Below are positions 33,115 to 40,367 of a stretch of DNA of 53,957 nucleotides, in pieces; position 1 is the first letter of the stretch; the number at the start of each line of letters is the position of its first letter. The notes below the pieces were generated by a model, which was not told the origin of the DNA, ran no database searches, and was given only the letters and a program-made list of their open reading frames with translations. This DNA comes from Bacteroidales bacterium (GTDB lineage: Bacteria; Bacteroidota; Bacteroidia; Bacteroidales; UBA932), in contig JAFTFV010000041.1 in assembly GCA_017458265.1 (NCBI GenBank), positions 1 through 53,957 on the forward strand. The letters are read 5' to 3'. The position numbers and the translations under genes are program-made.

Positions 33115-33146
33115 CAAAGAAAAAAAGAATGATGCAATAATGCAAG
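33115..33146 (-). promoter_or_regulatory. Candidate promoter of the trp leader
   Basis: Minus strand CTTG (33146-33143), 20 bases, TTTCTTTG (33122-33115). The -7 box deviates at one conserved position (TT for TA). The region between the sdhC stop and here has no terminator, so some read-through from sdhC is possible. Confidence 0.45.
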
Positions 33147-33162
33147 AGTTTTTTAGAAAAAA

Positions 33163-33924
33163 TTACAGTCTTGCAAGGAGAGCTTCCGTCCACTGGGCAG
33201 AGGCTGTTGTGAAGTTGGCTTCGATGTAAGCGTTGACTGCCGTTGCAACGAAGAGGAGGATGATGAGGGTAGCTACAATTGTGCCGATGACCTTGAGTCT
33301 CTTGAGCCACTTCTTGTTATTCCAGCCGATGGTCTGGAACATGCTCCAGAAGCCATGGTTGAGGTGGAGCCAGATGGCGATGAACCATACGATATAGAGG
33401 GCAAGTACCCACCAGTTCTTAAATGTGGCAATAAGGAGATAGTAGGGGTTCTCTGCTTCGCCGCCCATGAATTCCTGAAGCTGCATCTTTGCCCAGAAGT
33501 GGGTAAGGTGGAATGCGAGGAAACCAAGGACGATGATTCCCAGGACTGCCATGTTCTGTGCGCTCCAGCTATCCTGCTTTGCCTTGGAAGCAACCTCATA
33601 ACGCTTGAGGCCGCCCCTCTTGATTACATTCTCATAGCTGAGCCAGCATCCGTAAACAATGTGGATGAGGAAGCCCAGGGCAAGGATGGGGACCATGATG
33701 TCGATGACGGGTGAGGACATGAAGTCGCAGCCGAGCTGGAACCAGCCGTCGCCATGGGTATAGGGAGAGTTATCAAGGGCAACCTTGCCGAAATTTCCGT
33801 GCATTGAATCTATGACGGAGAAGAAATTGATGGTTCCGTGAAGGAGCAGGAAGATGATGAGGAATGCGCCGGAGACGCTCTGGATAAACTTCTTGCCGAT
33901 AGAAGAGGTTAGGAAATTAGCCAT
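33163..33924 (-). CDS. sdhC: Succinate dehydrogenase/fumarate reductase cytochrome b subunit
   Basis: A 253-residue membrane protein of the Bacteroidota type B SdhC/FrdC family. Five helices are seen at about 15-35, 75-98, 125-147, 165-185 and 212-235. Conserved His residues occur in LLLHGTINF, GFLIHIVYG, AFHLTHFWA and WLHLNHGFW; these are the diheme ligands. The subunit anchors the enzyme and passes electrons to or from menaquinone. Normally sdhA and sdhB follow at once on the same strand. Here the stop is followed by the trp attenuator and trpB2, so the catalytic subunits must be elsewhere. Confidence 0.92.
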   Translation of the reverse strand: MANFLTSSIGKKFIQSVSGAFLIIFLLLHGTINFFSVIDSMHGNFGKVALDNSPYTHGDGWFQLGCDFMSSPVIDIMVPILALGFLIHIVYGCWLSYENVIKRGGLKRYEVASKAKQDSWSAQNMAVLGIIVLGFLAFHLTHFWAKMQLQEFMGGEAENPYYLLIATFKNWWVLALYIVWFIAIWLHLNHGFWSMFQTIGWNNKKWLKRLKVIGTIVATLIILLFVATAVNAYIEANFTTASAQWTEALLARL

Positions 33925-33955
33925 GTATACTTATTGTTTTGTTGTTTCAAGTATG

Positions 33956-34004
33956 CAAATATAGGAATCTTTCTTGGAAGTTTCCCATTATTTGGATATT
34001 TTTG
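33956..34004. promoter_or_regulatory. Divergent sdhC / pyrH promoter region
   Basis: For pyrH (plus): CTTG (33973-33976), 20 bases, TATTTTTG (33997-34004), which matches the -7 consensus. For sdhC (minus): TATATTTG (33963-33956) is a perfect -7 box about 30 bases before its ATG; its -33 element is poor. Confidence 0.6.
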
Positions 34005-34029
34005 TTGGAACGAAAACAATATTATTGAA

Positions 34030-34734
34030 ATGTATAAGAGAGTACTTCTGAAACTTAGCGGTGAAAGCCTTGGCGGTCCCGCAGGAAAAGGCCTTGAGAC
34101 CGAATGGCTGGAAAAATATGCAAAAGAGATCGCATCGGCAGCAAAGGCCGGTCTTCAGATAGCAATCGTGAACGGCGGCGGAAACATTTTCCGCGGCCTT
34201 CAGGGTGTTGGAAAAGGCTTTGACAGGGTTGACGGAGACAAGATGGGCATGCTTGCAACCGTCATCAATTCCCTTGCCCTTTCCATGTTCATCAAGGCAG
34301 AAGGAGTGAACGCCGTGGTATTCACCTCCACTCCCATGGAACCGCACGCCAAGTACTACATGAGGGATGACGCCGTGAAGGTCATGGAAGAAGGCGGAGT
34401 GGCCCTCATCGCCGGCGGCACCGGAAATCCCTTCTTCACCACAGACAGCGGCGCTGCCCTCCGCGCCCTTGAAATCGGTGCCGACGCCCTCCTCAAGGGC
34501 ACCCGCGTAGACGGCGTCTACACCGCAGACCCGGAGAAGGACCCTTCGGCAAAGAAGTACGATGAGCTCACCTTCGACGAGGCTATCTCAAAGCACCTCA
34601 AGGTAATGGACCAGACGGCATACGCCCTCTGCAGCGACGGCAAGATGCCCATCGTCGTATTTGACATGAACGCCACCGGAAACCTCACAAAACTCCTGAA
34701 AGGAGAAAAAATCGGCACTTTAGTACATCCTTAA
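34030..34734 (+). CDS. pyrH: UMP kinase
   Basis: This 234-residue cytoplasmic kinase of the amino-acid-kinase fold phosphorylates UMP to UDP. The ATG at 34030 gives the standard start YKRVLLKLSGESLGG and lies 26 bases after the -7 box. A longer frame from 33934 would include promoter sequence. Further motifs are IAIVNGGGNIFRG, VDGDKMGMLATVINSLAL, VALIAGGTGNPFFTTDSGAA and TRVDGVYTADPEKDP. The gene is followed by about 50 bases with only a loose ATGCAA/TTGCAT repeat before the next gene. Confidence 0.96.
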   Translation: MYKRVLLKLSGESLGGPAGKGLETEWLEKYAKEIASAAKAGLQIAIVNGGGNIFRGLQGVGKGFDRVDGDKMGMLATVINSLALSMFIKAEGVNAVVFTSTPMEPHAKYYMRDDAVKVMEEGGVALIAGGTGNPFFTTDSGAALRALEIGADALLKGTRVDGVYTADPEKDPSAKKYDELTFDEAISKHLKVMDQTAYALCSDGKMPIVVFDMNATGNLTKLLKGEKIGTLVHP

Positions 34735-34786
34735 TGCAACGCCGGGGCTGTTTTTTGCATCTAAAATGATGGAAAAAACGTAAGCC

Positions 34787-35260
34787 ATGGCCGCAAAACT
34801 CAGACATCTTTACGAAATCATAGCAGGAGCCATCCTCTCCCTGCTTGGCATAACCGGCGGAGTAAAAGCCGTTTCCGGCATCCAGCCCCGTGAAACATAC
34901 GGTGCATCACAGGCAAGCTACAAGATAGTCGGAAGAGTCCTCTCTGAAAACGGAGACCCCATCGAGGGTATCCGTGTGAGATATTCCCGCCTGGAATTCA
35001 CTGACGAAAACGGCCACAAGCAGTATTTCGAAAGGGAAGAGAACGAATTTCTCACAGACAAGAACGGCAACGTGAACGCTCCGGCTTACGATTATACCAC
35101 AGAGCCCCGTGAAGTCAAGATCGAACTTGACGGCGCATCTTTCCGCCCTCAGATCCTTTCCGGAAAAGACCTTGACATCCGCTTCACAAGGGACACCGAA
35201 TCCTCCTGGCATCTTGGCAACTATACCATTGCCTTCTCTGCCACGATGAAGGAAGCTTAA
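34787..35260 (+). CDS. Radical SAM-associated lipoprotein-like protein, orphan
   Basis: The 157-residue protein has a short hydrophobic N-terminus (residues about 10-28) and then ETYGASQASYKIVGRVLSEN, with GDPIEGIRVR next. The rest is a carboxypeptidase-regulatory-like beta domain with TDKNGNVNAP and YTTEPREVKIEL. The pattern of hydrophobic start, YG, then Y-I-G-V-GxPIEGI, fits the Bacteroidales family known as radical SAM-associated putative lipoprotein. Two things are odd. The lipobox Cys is missing (the signal region reads LLGITGGVKAVSG), and no radical SAM/SPASM enzyme is next door. The only radical SAM gene nearby is hemW. Family assignment is moderately sure; the function is unknown. 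Confidence 0.6.
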   Translation: MAAKLRHLYEIIAGAILSLLGITGGVKAVSGIQPRETYGASQASYKIVGRVLSENGDPIEGIRVRYSRLEFTDENGHKQYFEREENEFLTDKNGNVNAPAYDYTTEPREVKIELDGASFRPQILSGKDLDIRFTRDTESSWHLGNYTIAFSATMKEA

Positions 35261-35268
35261 ACAGAGTT

Positions 35269-37074
35269 TTATACAGGCATAGTCTTCCCGCGAAGCCAGG
35301 CCGCAACATCGGCCGGGAGTCGCGGGGAGAGTTTTTCATATACCCTCTCATTGTATGAATTGAGCCACTCCCGTTCGTCGGGTGTGAGGAGTGACACATC
35401 CAGGCAGGATGTGTCGAAGTGGCAAAGGGTAAGGGTCTCGAATCCAAGCCATGAGCCAAACTCGTTATCACCCACGCAGCGGCACAGAAGAAGGTTTTCG
35501 TGCCTAATGCCGTGCATTCCCTCGCGGTATATGCCGGGCTCGTCAGACATGACCATGCCGGGCAGGAGCGCCTGCCTGTTGAAGTTCTGGCGCATGTCCT
35601 GGGGGCCCTCATGAACACACAGGAAGAAGCCAACGCCATGACCTGTCCCGTGCCCGAAATTGCGCTTGTACTTCCACAGAGGCTCACGGGCAAGCGCATC
35701 TATCTGGCAGCCTGCGGTTCCCGCCGGGAAAACAGACATCGCAAGGTCTATATGTCCTTTGAGGACAAGGGTGTAATCTTCAATCTCCAGCGGAGTACAC
35801 GGGCCCAGGGGCACCGTACGGGTTATGTCGGTAGTGCCAAAGAGATACTGGCCGCCGGAATCGCACAGATAGAGCCCGCGCCTCTCAAGCAGCGGAGCCC
35901 CGGAATGCGGCGTAACATAGTGCGGAAGCGCAGCAGACGGCCCGTATGCCGATATGGTCTCGAAACTGTCTCCCCTGTAACCTGGAACGGCAGCCCTCAG
36001 CGAACCAAGATACCGAGCCGCATCCCATTCGTTCACATTACCAGCATTCTGGGAGACCCAGTACAGGAACTGCTCCATCACAAGGCCGTCTTCCAGATGG
36101 GCCTCGCGGAAGCCGTCAATCTCCACGCTGTTCTTGACTGCCTTCCTGAGCGGAACCGGTGAAGCGCACTCCTCCACCTCCGGCAGAGCATCTCCTTCGT
36201 CAATGGCATCCCTCAGACAGACATTCATATCGGAGGGGTCGATGCAGATGCGGTCCACACCGTCAAGCTTGAGCGATGAAAGGGCGAAAGCGGCATCGTC
36301 GTAATCCCGGATGGTGACGCCGTCGGCCTGGAGTTCCGCAAAGGAAGCCTCGGTTTCCGAATCCGGCTCTTCAAACACATCCTTTCTCACGAACCACTGC
36401 ACGTCATCCATAGTCACCAGCAGGTACGAAATCACCACCGGATTGTATTCAATATCGTTAGCACGGACATTCAGGAGCCACGCTATCTGGTCCAGGGAAG
36501 AGATGAAAATGGCATCGGCACCCCTAAGCACCAGCCACTTTCGGAGGGAGCGGAGCTTCGCCTCACGGCTTTCGCCAACAAGATCCTCTCCCAGGGTAAT
36601 TATAGGCGTTGAAGGAACGGCCGGCCTGTGCGCCCACAGAGGGGCGATAAGATCGGCTACGGGAACTATCTGTGCCGACGGAACCGCGTCCTGCAGCTCC
36701 CTTACGGCAAGTATGCTCTGACAGAGGCCGTCTACGGCAATGACGGGAGAATCCATTTCAAGGGACGCAATCCACTGCGGAATGGGGACCTGTTCCGGGA
36801 CTCTCATCTTGTGAAGGACGATTCCGGAGCCTTCCAGTTGACGCCTTGCCTGGATGAAGTAGCGGGTGTCGGTCCAGAGGCCGGCATGGCCTGCCGTGAC
36901 AACAAGGTCACCGGCCTCACCGGTGAAACCCGAAAGCCAGGGTACCTGCTTCCAGCGGGGAGCCGGATATTCACTGCTGTGAGGGTCGCTTCCCGTGAGT
37001 ATGACGACATCCCAGGAATTCTCCCTCATAAGGGCGCGCAGCGCCTCTATCCTTTCAGAAAAGATGGATTCCAT
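35269..37074 (-). CDS. pepP: Xaa-Pro aminopeptidase (M24B, aminopeptidase P)
   Basis: The 601-residue cytoplasmic enzyme removes an N-terminal residue ahead of Pro. It has two N-terminal creatinase-like domains (1 to about 300) and a pita-bread catalytic domain. The metal ligands are Asp in LCDSGGQYLFG and TTDITRT, His in GHGTGHGVGFFLCVHEGP, and Glu in MSDEPGIY and RHENLLL. All five ligand segments are present. The three-domain length matches eukaryotic-type and Bacteroidota APP. It converges with the preceding gene, leaving 8 bp between stops, and diverges from the coiled-coil gene at a palindromic promoter. Confidence 0.93.
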   Translation of the reverse strand: MESIFSERIEALRALMRENSWDVVILTGSDPHSSEYPAPRWKQVPWLSGFTGEAGDLVVTAGHAGLWTDTRYFIQARRQLEGSGIVLHKMRVPEQVPIPQWIASLEMDSPVIAVDGLCQSILAVRELQDAVPSAQIVPVADLIAPLWAHRPAVPSTPIITLGEDLVGESREAKLRSLRKWLVLRGADAIFISSLDQIAWLLNVRANDIEYNPVVISYLLVTMDDVQWFVRKDVFEEPDSETEASFAELQADGVTIRDYDDAAFALSSLKLDGVDRICIDPSDMNVCLRDAIDEGDALPEVEECASPVPLRKAVKNSVEIDGFREAHLEDGLVMEQFLYWVSQNAGNVNEWDAARYLGSLRAAVPGYRGDSFETISAYGPSAALPHYVTPHSGAPLLERRGLYLCDSGGQYLFGTTDITRTVPLGPCTPLEIEDYTLVLKGHIDLAMSVFPAGTAGCQIDALAREPLWKYKRNFGHGTGHGVGFFLCVHEGPQDMRQNFNRQALLPGMVMSDEPGIYREGMHGIRHENLLLCRCVGDNEFGSWLGFETLTLCHFDTSCLDVSLLTPDEREWLNSYNERVYEKLSPRLPADVAAWLRGKTMPV

Positions 37075-37088
37075 AGCACGATTTTTGA

Positions 37089-37106
37089 CAAATATAGCTA
37101 TATTTG
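37089..37106. promoter_or_regulatory. 18-bp palindrome formed by two divergent -7 boxes
   Basis: CAAATATAGCTATATTTG is a perfect palindrome. Its right half contains TATATTTG (37099-37106) for the plus gene at 37148, and its left half the same box (37096-37089) for pepP. Neither has a clear TTTG at -33, so a shared regulator may compensate. Confidence 0.55.
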
Positions 37107-37147
37107 TAGGAAATAGTCAGATTAATCAATTAAATAATTTCAATATT

Positions 37148-38059
37148 ATGGCAGAAGATCCCCTCGAGAGAATTGAGCGGCAGGAGCGCGAACGCAAGGC
37201 GAACGGCGGCCTCCGCACTACACTTTATATCCTCATTGCGCTGGCTGTAGCCCTTGCCGGCGTGCTTGGCTACATGCTTTACCAGAGGAGCAACCTCGTA
37301 AACCAGCTTGAAGACGAAAAGGCAGAACTGGCAACCCAGATGTCAGAGCTCCAGAACGATTTCGCCTCCCTCAGCTCCGATTACGAATCCATCAACCATC
37401 AGCTGGACACCTCCCGCGAACAGGTGGCCCTCCTCATCGACAAACTGTCAAAGACAGAGGCAACCAACCGCGCCAAGATCCGCCAGTATGAGAAGGAACT
37501 CGGAACCCTCCGTACCATCATGAAGGGTTACATCGTCCAGATTGATTCCCTCAACACCCTTAACAAGCGCCTCACAGCAGACGCAGCCCAGGCCCGCCGC
37601 GAGGCCGAAGAGAGCCGTCTCCGCAGCGAGGAACTCTCCCAACAGGTAGAAAACCTTTCATCCAAGGTCAACTCCGGCAAGGTACTTAGGGCTCGCGGAA
37701 TCAGCCTCCAGGCAATGTACAACAATGACAAGCCCGGAGACCGCCACAGCCGCGTACGCTACATGCTGGCAAACCTCTCGCTGGTAGAAAACTCACTTGC
37801 AGACCACGGCCCCGTAAGAGTCTACGTCAGAGTCAAGGATCCGGAAGGAATCCTCCTCATGAACAACGAATCCACAGAGTTCTCCTGTGCAGGCCAGACC
37901 CTCCAGGCCACCGCATCCCGCGAGGTTGACTACGAAGGCTCGGAAGTTGACCTTTCCATCTACATCAACGACACCGGCGAATTCGTAAAGGGTATTTACA
38001 CGCTGGAAGTCTACACTGAAAAGAGCATCCTCGGAACTGCAGAGTGCATGCTCCGATGA
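37148..38059 (+). CDS. Membrane-anchored coiled-coil protein of unknown function
   Basis: Starting at the ATG at 37148, the 303-residue protein has a short charged N-terminus (MAEDPLERIERQERERK), one transmembrane helix at about 24-43, and a long coiled coil at about 45-185 rich in Glu, Leu and Arg. A C-terminal beta domain follows at about 190-303, with VRVYVRVKDPEGILL and YTLEVYTEKSIL. The helix and coil suggest a single-pass protein with its bulk in the periplasm or cytosol, such as a scaffold. No enzymatic motif is present. The upstream ATG at 36995 would read through the pepP promoter and is rejected. Its stop overlaps the hemW start by 4 bp. Confidence 0.75.
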   Translation: MAEDPLERIERQERERKANGGLRTTLYILIALAVALAGVLGYMLYQRSNLVNQLEDEKAELATQMSELQNDFASLSSDYESINHQLDTSREQVALLIDKLSKTEATNRAKIRQYEKELGTLRTIMKGYIVQIDSLNTLNKRLTADAAQARREAEESRLRSEELSQQVENLSSKVNSGKVLRARGISLQAMYNNDKPGDRHSRVRYMLANLSLVENSLADHGPVRVYVRVKDPEGILLMNNESTEFSCAGQTLQATASREVDYEGSEVDLSIYINDTGEFVKGIYTLEVYTEKSILGTAECMLR

Positions 38060-39132
38060 TCTACATCCACGTACCATTCTGCAGAAGTTTCTGCATCTAC
38101 TGTGACTTCTATTCGGAGATAGCCGCAGACGGCCCCATGGCAAAGTTCACGGACGCCGTCTGCGCAGAAATCCGCCGCCGCGCTTCAGAGATCGAGGACA
38201 ATCCCCGCACCCTGTACTTCGGCGGCGGCACTCCTTCCCTGCTCCCGATATCGTACCTGACCAGGATCCTTCTGGAACTTGAAGCATGCGGCCACGGCGG
38301 CCCCTACAATGAGTTCACCATGGAAGTGAACCCGGAGGACATAGTCCAGAAGGGCCTTCCGTATGTCCAGAGCCTGAAAGCACTGGGAGTAAACCGCATC
38401 AGCATCGGCGTACAGTCCTTTGACGACGGAATGCTGCGGTGGATGAACCGCCGCCACGATGCCGCCCATGCAAGGGAGGCATACAGGATTGTCCGGGAAG
38501 CCGGCTTCGAAAACGTGAGCCTTGACCTTATCTTCGGCCTTTCAAACCTGAGCGACAGCACCTGGGATGCAACGGTCGATGAAGCCCTGGCCCTGAATCC
38601 GGAGCACATTTCCTGCTACCAGCTCACCCTGGACGGAGATTCCCGCCTTTCTGAAATGCTTGAAAACGGAGAGTATGAGGAAGCCGCCGATGAAGTATGC
38701 TGGAAACAGTACTACAGCCTCTGCAAAAAAGCAGCTGCAGCAGGGTACAACCATTACGAGATTTCCAATTTTGCAAAGCCCAGCTTCGAGGCTGTCCACA
38801 ACAGCGGATACTGGCAAAGAAAGCCCTACGTGGGCCTTGGCCCCGCGGCCCATTCTTTCAGCGGCCGTTCGCGCAGCTGGAACAGCCCCGAAATCGAAGG
38901 CTACATCCACACGGAAGAGTCCCTGAGCGTCGAGGACGAGAAGGTCGAAACCCTCATGCTTGCCCTGAGGACCTCCCGCGGCATTGACGAGGAATTCCTC
39001 TTTGCAAACTGCAAAGACGACGTCATAGACTCGCTCATCGGAGAAGGTGCACTTGTCAAGGTCGGCCGACGCTACCGCATCCCCGAGGATCACTTTTTCG
39101 TAAGCGATGAAATAATCAGAGAACTGGTATGA
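38056..39132 (+). CDS. hemW: Heme chaperone HemW (HemN-like radical SAM protein)
   Basis: The ATG at 38056 overlaps the previous stop (ATGA) and gives 358 residues, the HemW norm. A GTG at 38044 is an alternative. The radical SAM cluster motif is CRSFCIYC (Cys9, Cys13, Cys16). GGGTPS, EVNPED and RISIGVQSF follow in the usual order. HemN has an extra N-terminal trip-wire region with further Cys that is missing here, which favours HemW. The protein hands heme to respiratory enzymes. Confidence 0.9.
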   Translation: MIYIHVPFCRSFCIYCDFYSEIAADGPMAKFTDAVCAEIRRRASEIEDNPRTLYFGGGTPSLLPISYLTRILLELEACGHGGPYNEFTMEVNPEDIVQKGLPYVQSLKALGVNRISIGVQSFDDGMLRWMNRRHDAAHAREAYRIVREAGFENVSLDLIFGLSNLSDSTWDATVDEALALNPEHISCYQLTLDGDSRLSEMLENGEYEEAADEVCWKQYYSLCKKAAAAGYNHYEISNFAKPSFEAVHNSGYWQRKPYVGLGPAAHSFSGRSRSWNSPEIEGYIHTEESLSVEDEKVETLMLALRTSRGIDEEFLFANCKDDVIDSLIGEGALVKVGRRYRIPEDHFFVSDEIIRELV

Positions 39133-39593
39133 AACACCTCAGAAGAAGCATCAAATACTTTATACAGATCTGCATCCTATTCGTCGTAATCATAGGCGCG
39201 CTTATGCTCCTTGGCTATGTATCGAAGGATGTCAACTCTGCCTTCAGGGGCGGCTGGCAGTCAATCGGCCTTATTGCCATATTCTTCCTTGTCATGAGCG
39301 GAATCTATCCGTTCTTTGGCTATGGGAAGCGCACGGTAAGGGCTAAGGGAGAACCCTCAGAGCACTTTGCACAGATTGACAAGGCCATGGAAGAAAGAGG
39401 CTATGTCCTCGAAAGCCGCACCGGCGAAGAGATAAAGTACCATCTCAAATCTCCCGTTGCGCGCATGACGCGCCTCTGGGAAGACACTGTCACCGTAACC
39501 CCCATACTCGGCGGATTTGAAGCCGAAGGGCTCATGCGGGACCTTGCAAGAGTAGTAATGTCCATGGACAGAAACATCAACAGCTATGAGTGA
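39129..39593 (+). CDS. Small membrane protein, unknown
   Basis: The 154-residue protein overlaps hemW by 4 bp. Two membrane helices, at about 9-30 and 44-64, are followed by a cytosolic alpha/beta region with IDKAMEERGYVLESR and DTVTVTPILGGFEAEG. I recognise no named family. Translational coupling with hemW and with the DUF2007 gene (8-bp overlap) suggests a shared housekeeping role. Confidence 0.75.
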   Translation: MKHLRRSIKYFIQICILFVVIIGALMLLGYVSKDVNSAFRGGWQSIGLIAIFFLVMSGIYPFFGYGKRTVRAKGEPSEHFAQIDKAMEERGYVLESRTGEEIKYHLKSPVARMTRLWEDTVTVTPILGGFEAEGLMRDLARVVMSMDRNINSYE

Positions 39594-39810
39594 CACACAG
39601 AAATTCAAAACAGTTGCCGAATTCTCAGAGAAGACCGGCGCAGACATTTGCGCCGCCCTTCTCAGGGACAACGGCATCCCTGCCGGCGTGTTCGGCGCAG
39701 ACTCATCCTATCCTTCCCTCGGCTACGTCAAAGCCATCGAAGTTAAGGTAAATGAAAACGATTACGAAGAGGCCAAAAGAATTCTTGCAGCTTCTGAAAG
39801 CGCAGAATAA
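39586..39810 (+). CDS. DUF2007-domain protein
   Basis: This 74-residue soluble protein has the DUF2007 pattern: a first strand KFKTVAEF, the helix ADICAALLRDNGIPAGV, and the last helix NENDYEEAKRIL. The fold is ferredoxin-like, related to P-II type sensors, and the function is unknown. It overlaps the upstream gene by 8 bp, and its 3' end overlaps the end of the opposing DUF3109 gene by 49 bp. Confidence 0.78.
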   Translation: MSDTQKFKTVAEFSEKTGADICAALLRDNGIPAGVFGADSSYPSLGYVKAIEVKVNENDYEEAKRILAASESAE

Positions 39811-40367
39811 AACTCCTCTCCGAAAGCCCTTGTCAAAGGTTCGCGCAAGAATTCATACACGCGGACCTTTTCTTTTTTCCCTTTCTCGAACGCCGGCCTG
39901 CAGATATCCCACCGATGCAGGTTAAGGCCGATGCGCCCTCCCCCGAGTTCCACCACGCGGATTGGATACAGCGAACAGGATATGGGCTTCCTGAATTCCC
40001 TGAGCTTTCCGCAGCAGAACTGCTGCTCAATGGTGCAGATACAGTTCCCGTCCTTGTCAATCCTGCAGAAAGCGCATTCTTCCGTCCCTTCCACAAGAGG
40101 CGTGACGATGTCCCCGTCCCTGTCGATTTCAAAAAATCCTTTGGCATCAACGGCCGCCCTTCCCGCGTCACTCATGAGCGGAGAATACACCGGATATGCT
40201 TTCTCAATGGGGTCAAGTTCCTCTTCCTTCAGAGGGGCGCCACTGTCGCCAACTATGCAGCACCTGCCCTTGCACGCAGGATAGTCACAGGCAAAGAACT
40301 CCGTGACCACATCCTCGGATACAAGGATGTCACCTATCTCTATTATGGTTCCGAAATCCCTACTCAT
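39762..40367 (-). CDS. DUF3109 family Cys-rich protein
   Basis: The 201-residue protein contains CDYPACKGRCC, then CAFCRIDKDGNCICTIEQ and FCCGKLREFRKPISCSLYP. This Cys spacing is shared with YkgJ-type zinc/iron-sulfur proteins. DUF3109 is common in Bacteroidota, where the role is unknown. It starts 8 bp before the stop of the M16-like gene upstream on the same strand, so the two are coupled. The last 16 codons overlap the DUF2007 gene in antiparallel. Confidence 0.85.
   Translation of the reverse strand: MSRDFGTIIEIGDILVSEDVVTEFFACDYPACKGRCCIVGDSGAPLKEEELDPIEKAYPVYSPLMSDAGRAAVDAKGFFEIDRDGDIVTPLVEGTEECAFCRIDKDGNCICTIEQQFCCGKLREFRKPISCSLYPIRVVELGGGRIGLNLHRWDICRPAFEKGKKEKVRVYEFLREPLTRAFGEEFYSALSEAARILLASS

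Noticed and set aside
32949-33140. Plus-strand 63-codon ORF beginning MYRFLDFARNDN
   Set aside because: Its start is the translation of the interspersed repeat, and the rest is antisense to the trp attenuator.
33934-34029. Upstream extension of pyrH
   Set aside because: It contains the pyrH promoter and lacks the family start; the ATG at 34030 gives the conserved N-terminus.
36995-37147. Upstream extension of the coiled-coil gene
   Set aside because: It overlaps the start of pepP and the divergent promoter; the ATG at 37148 is the first after the -7 box.
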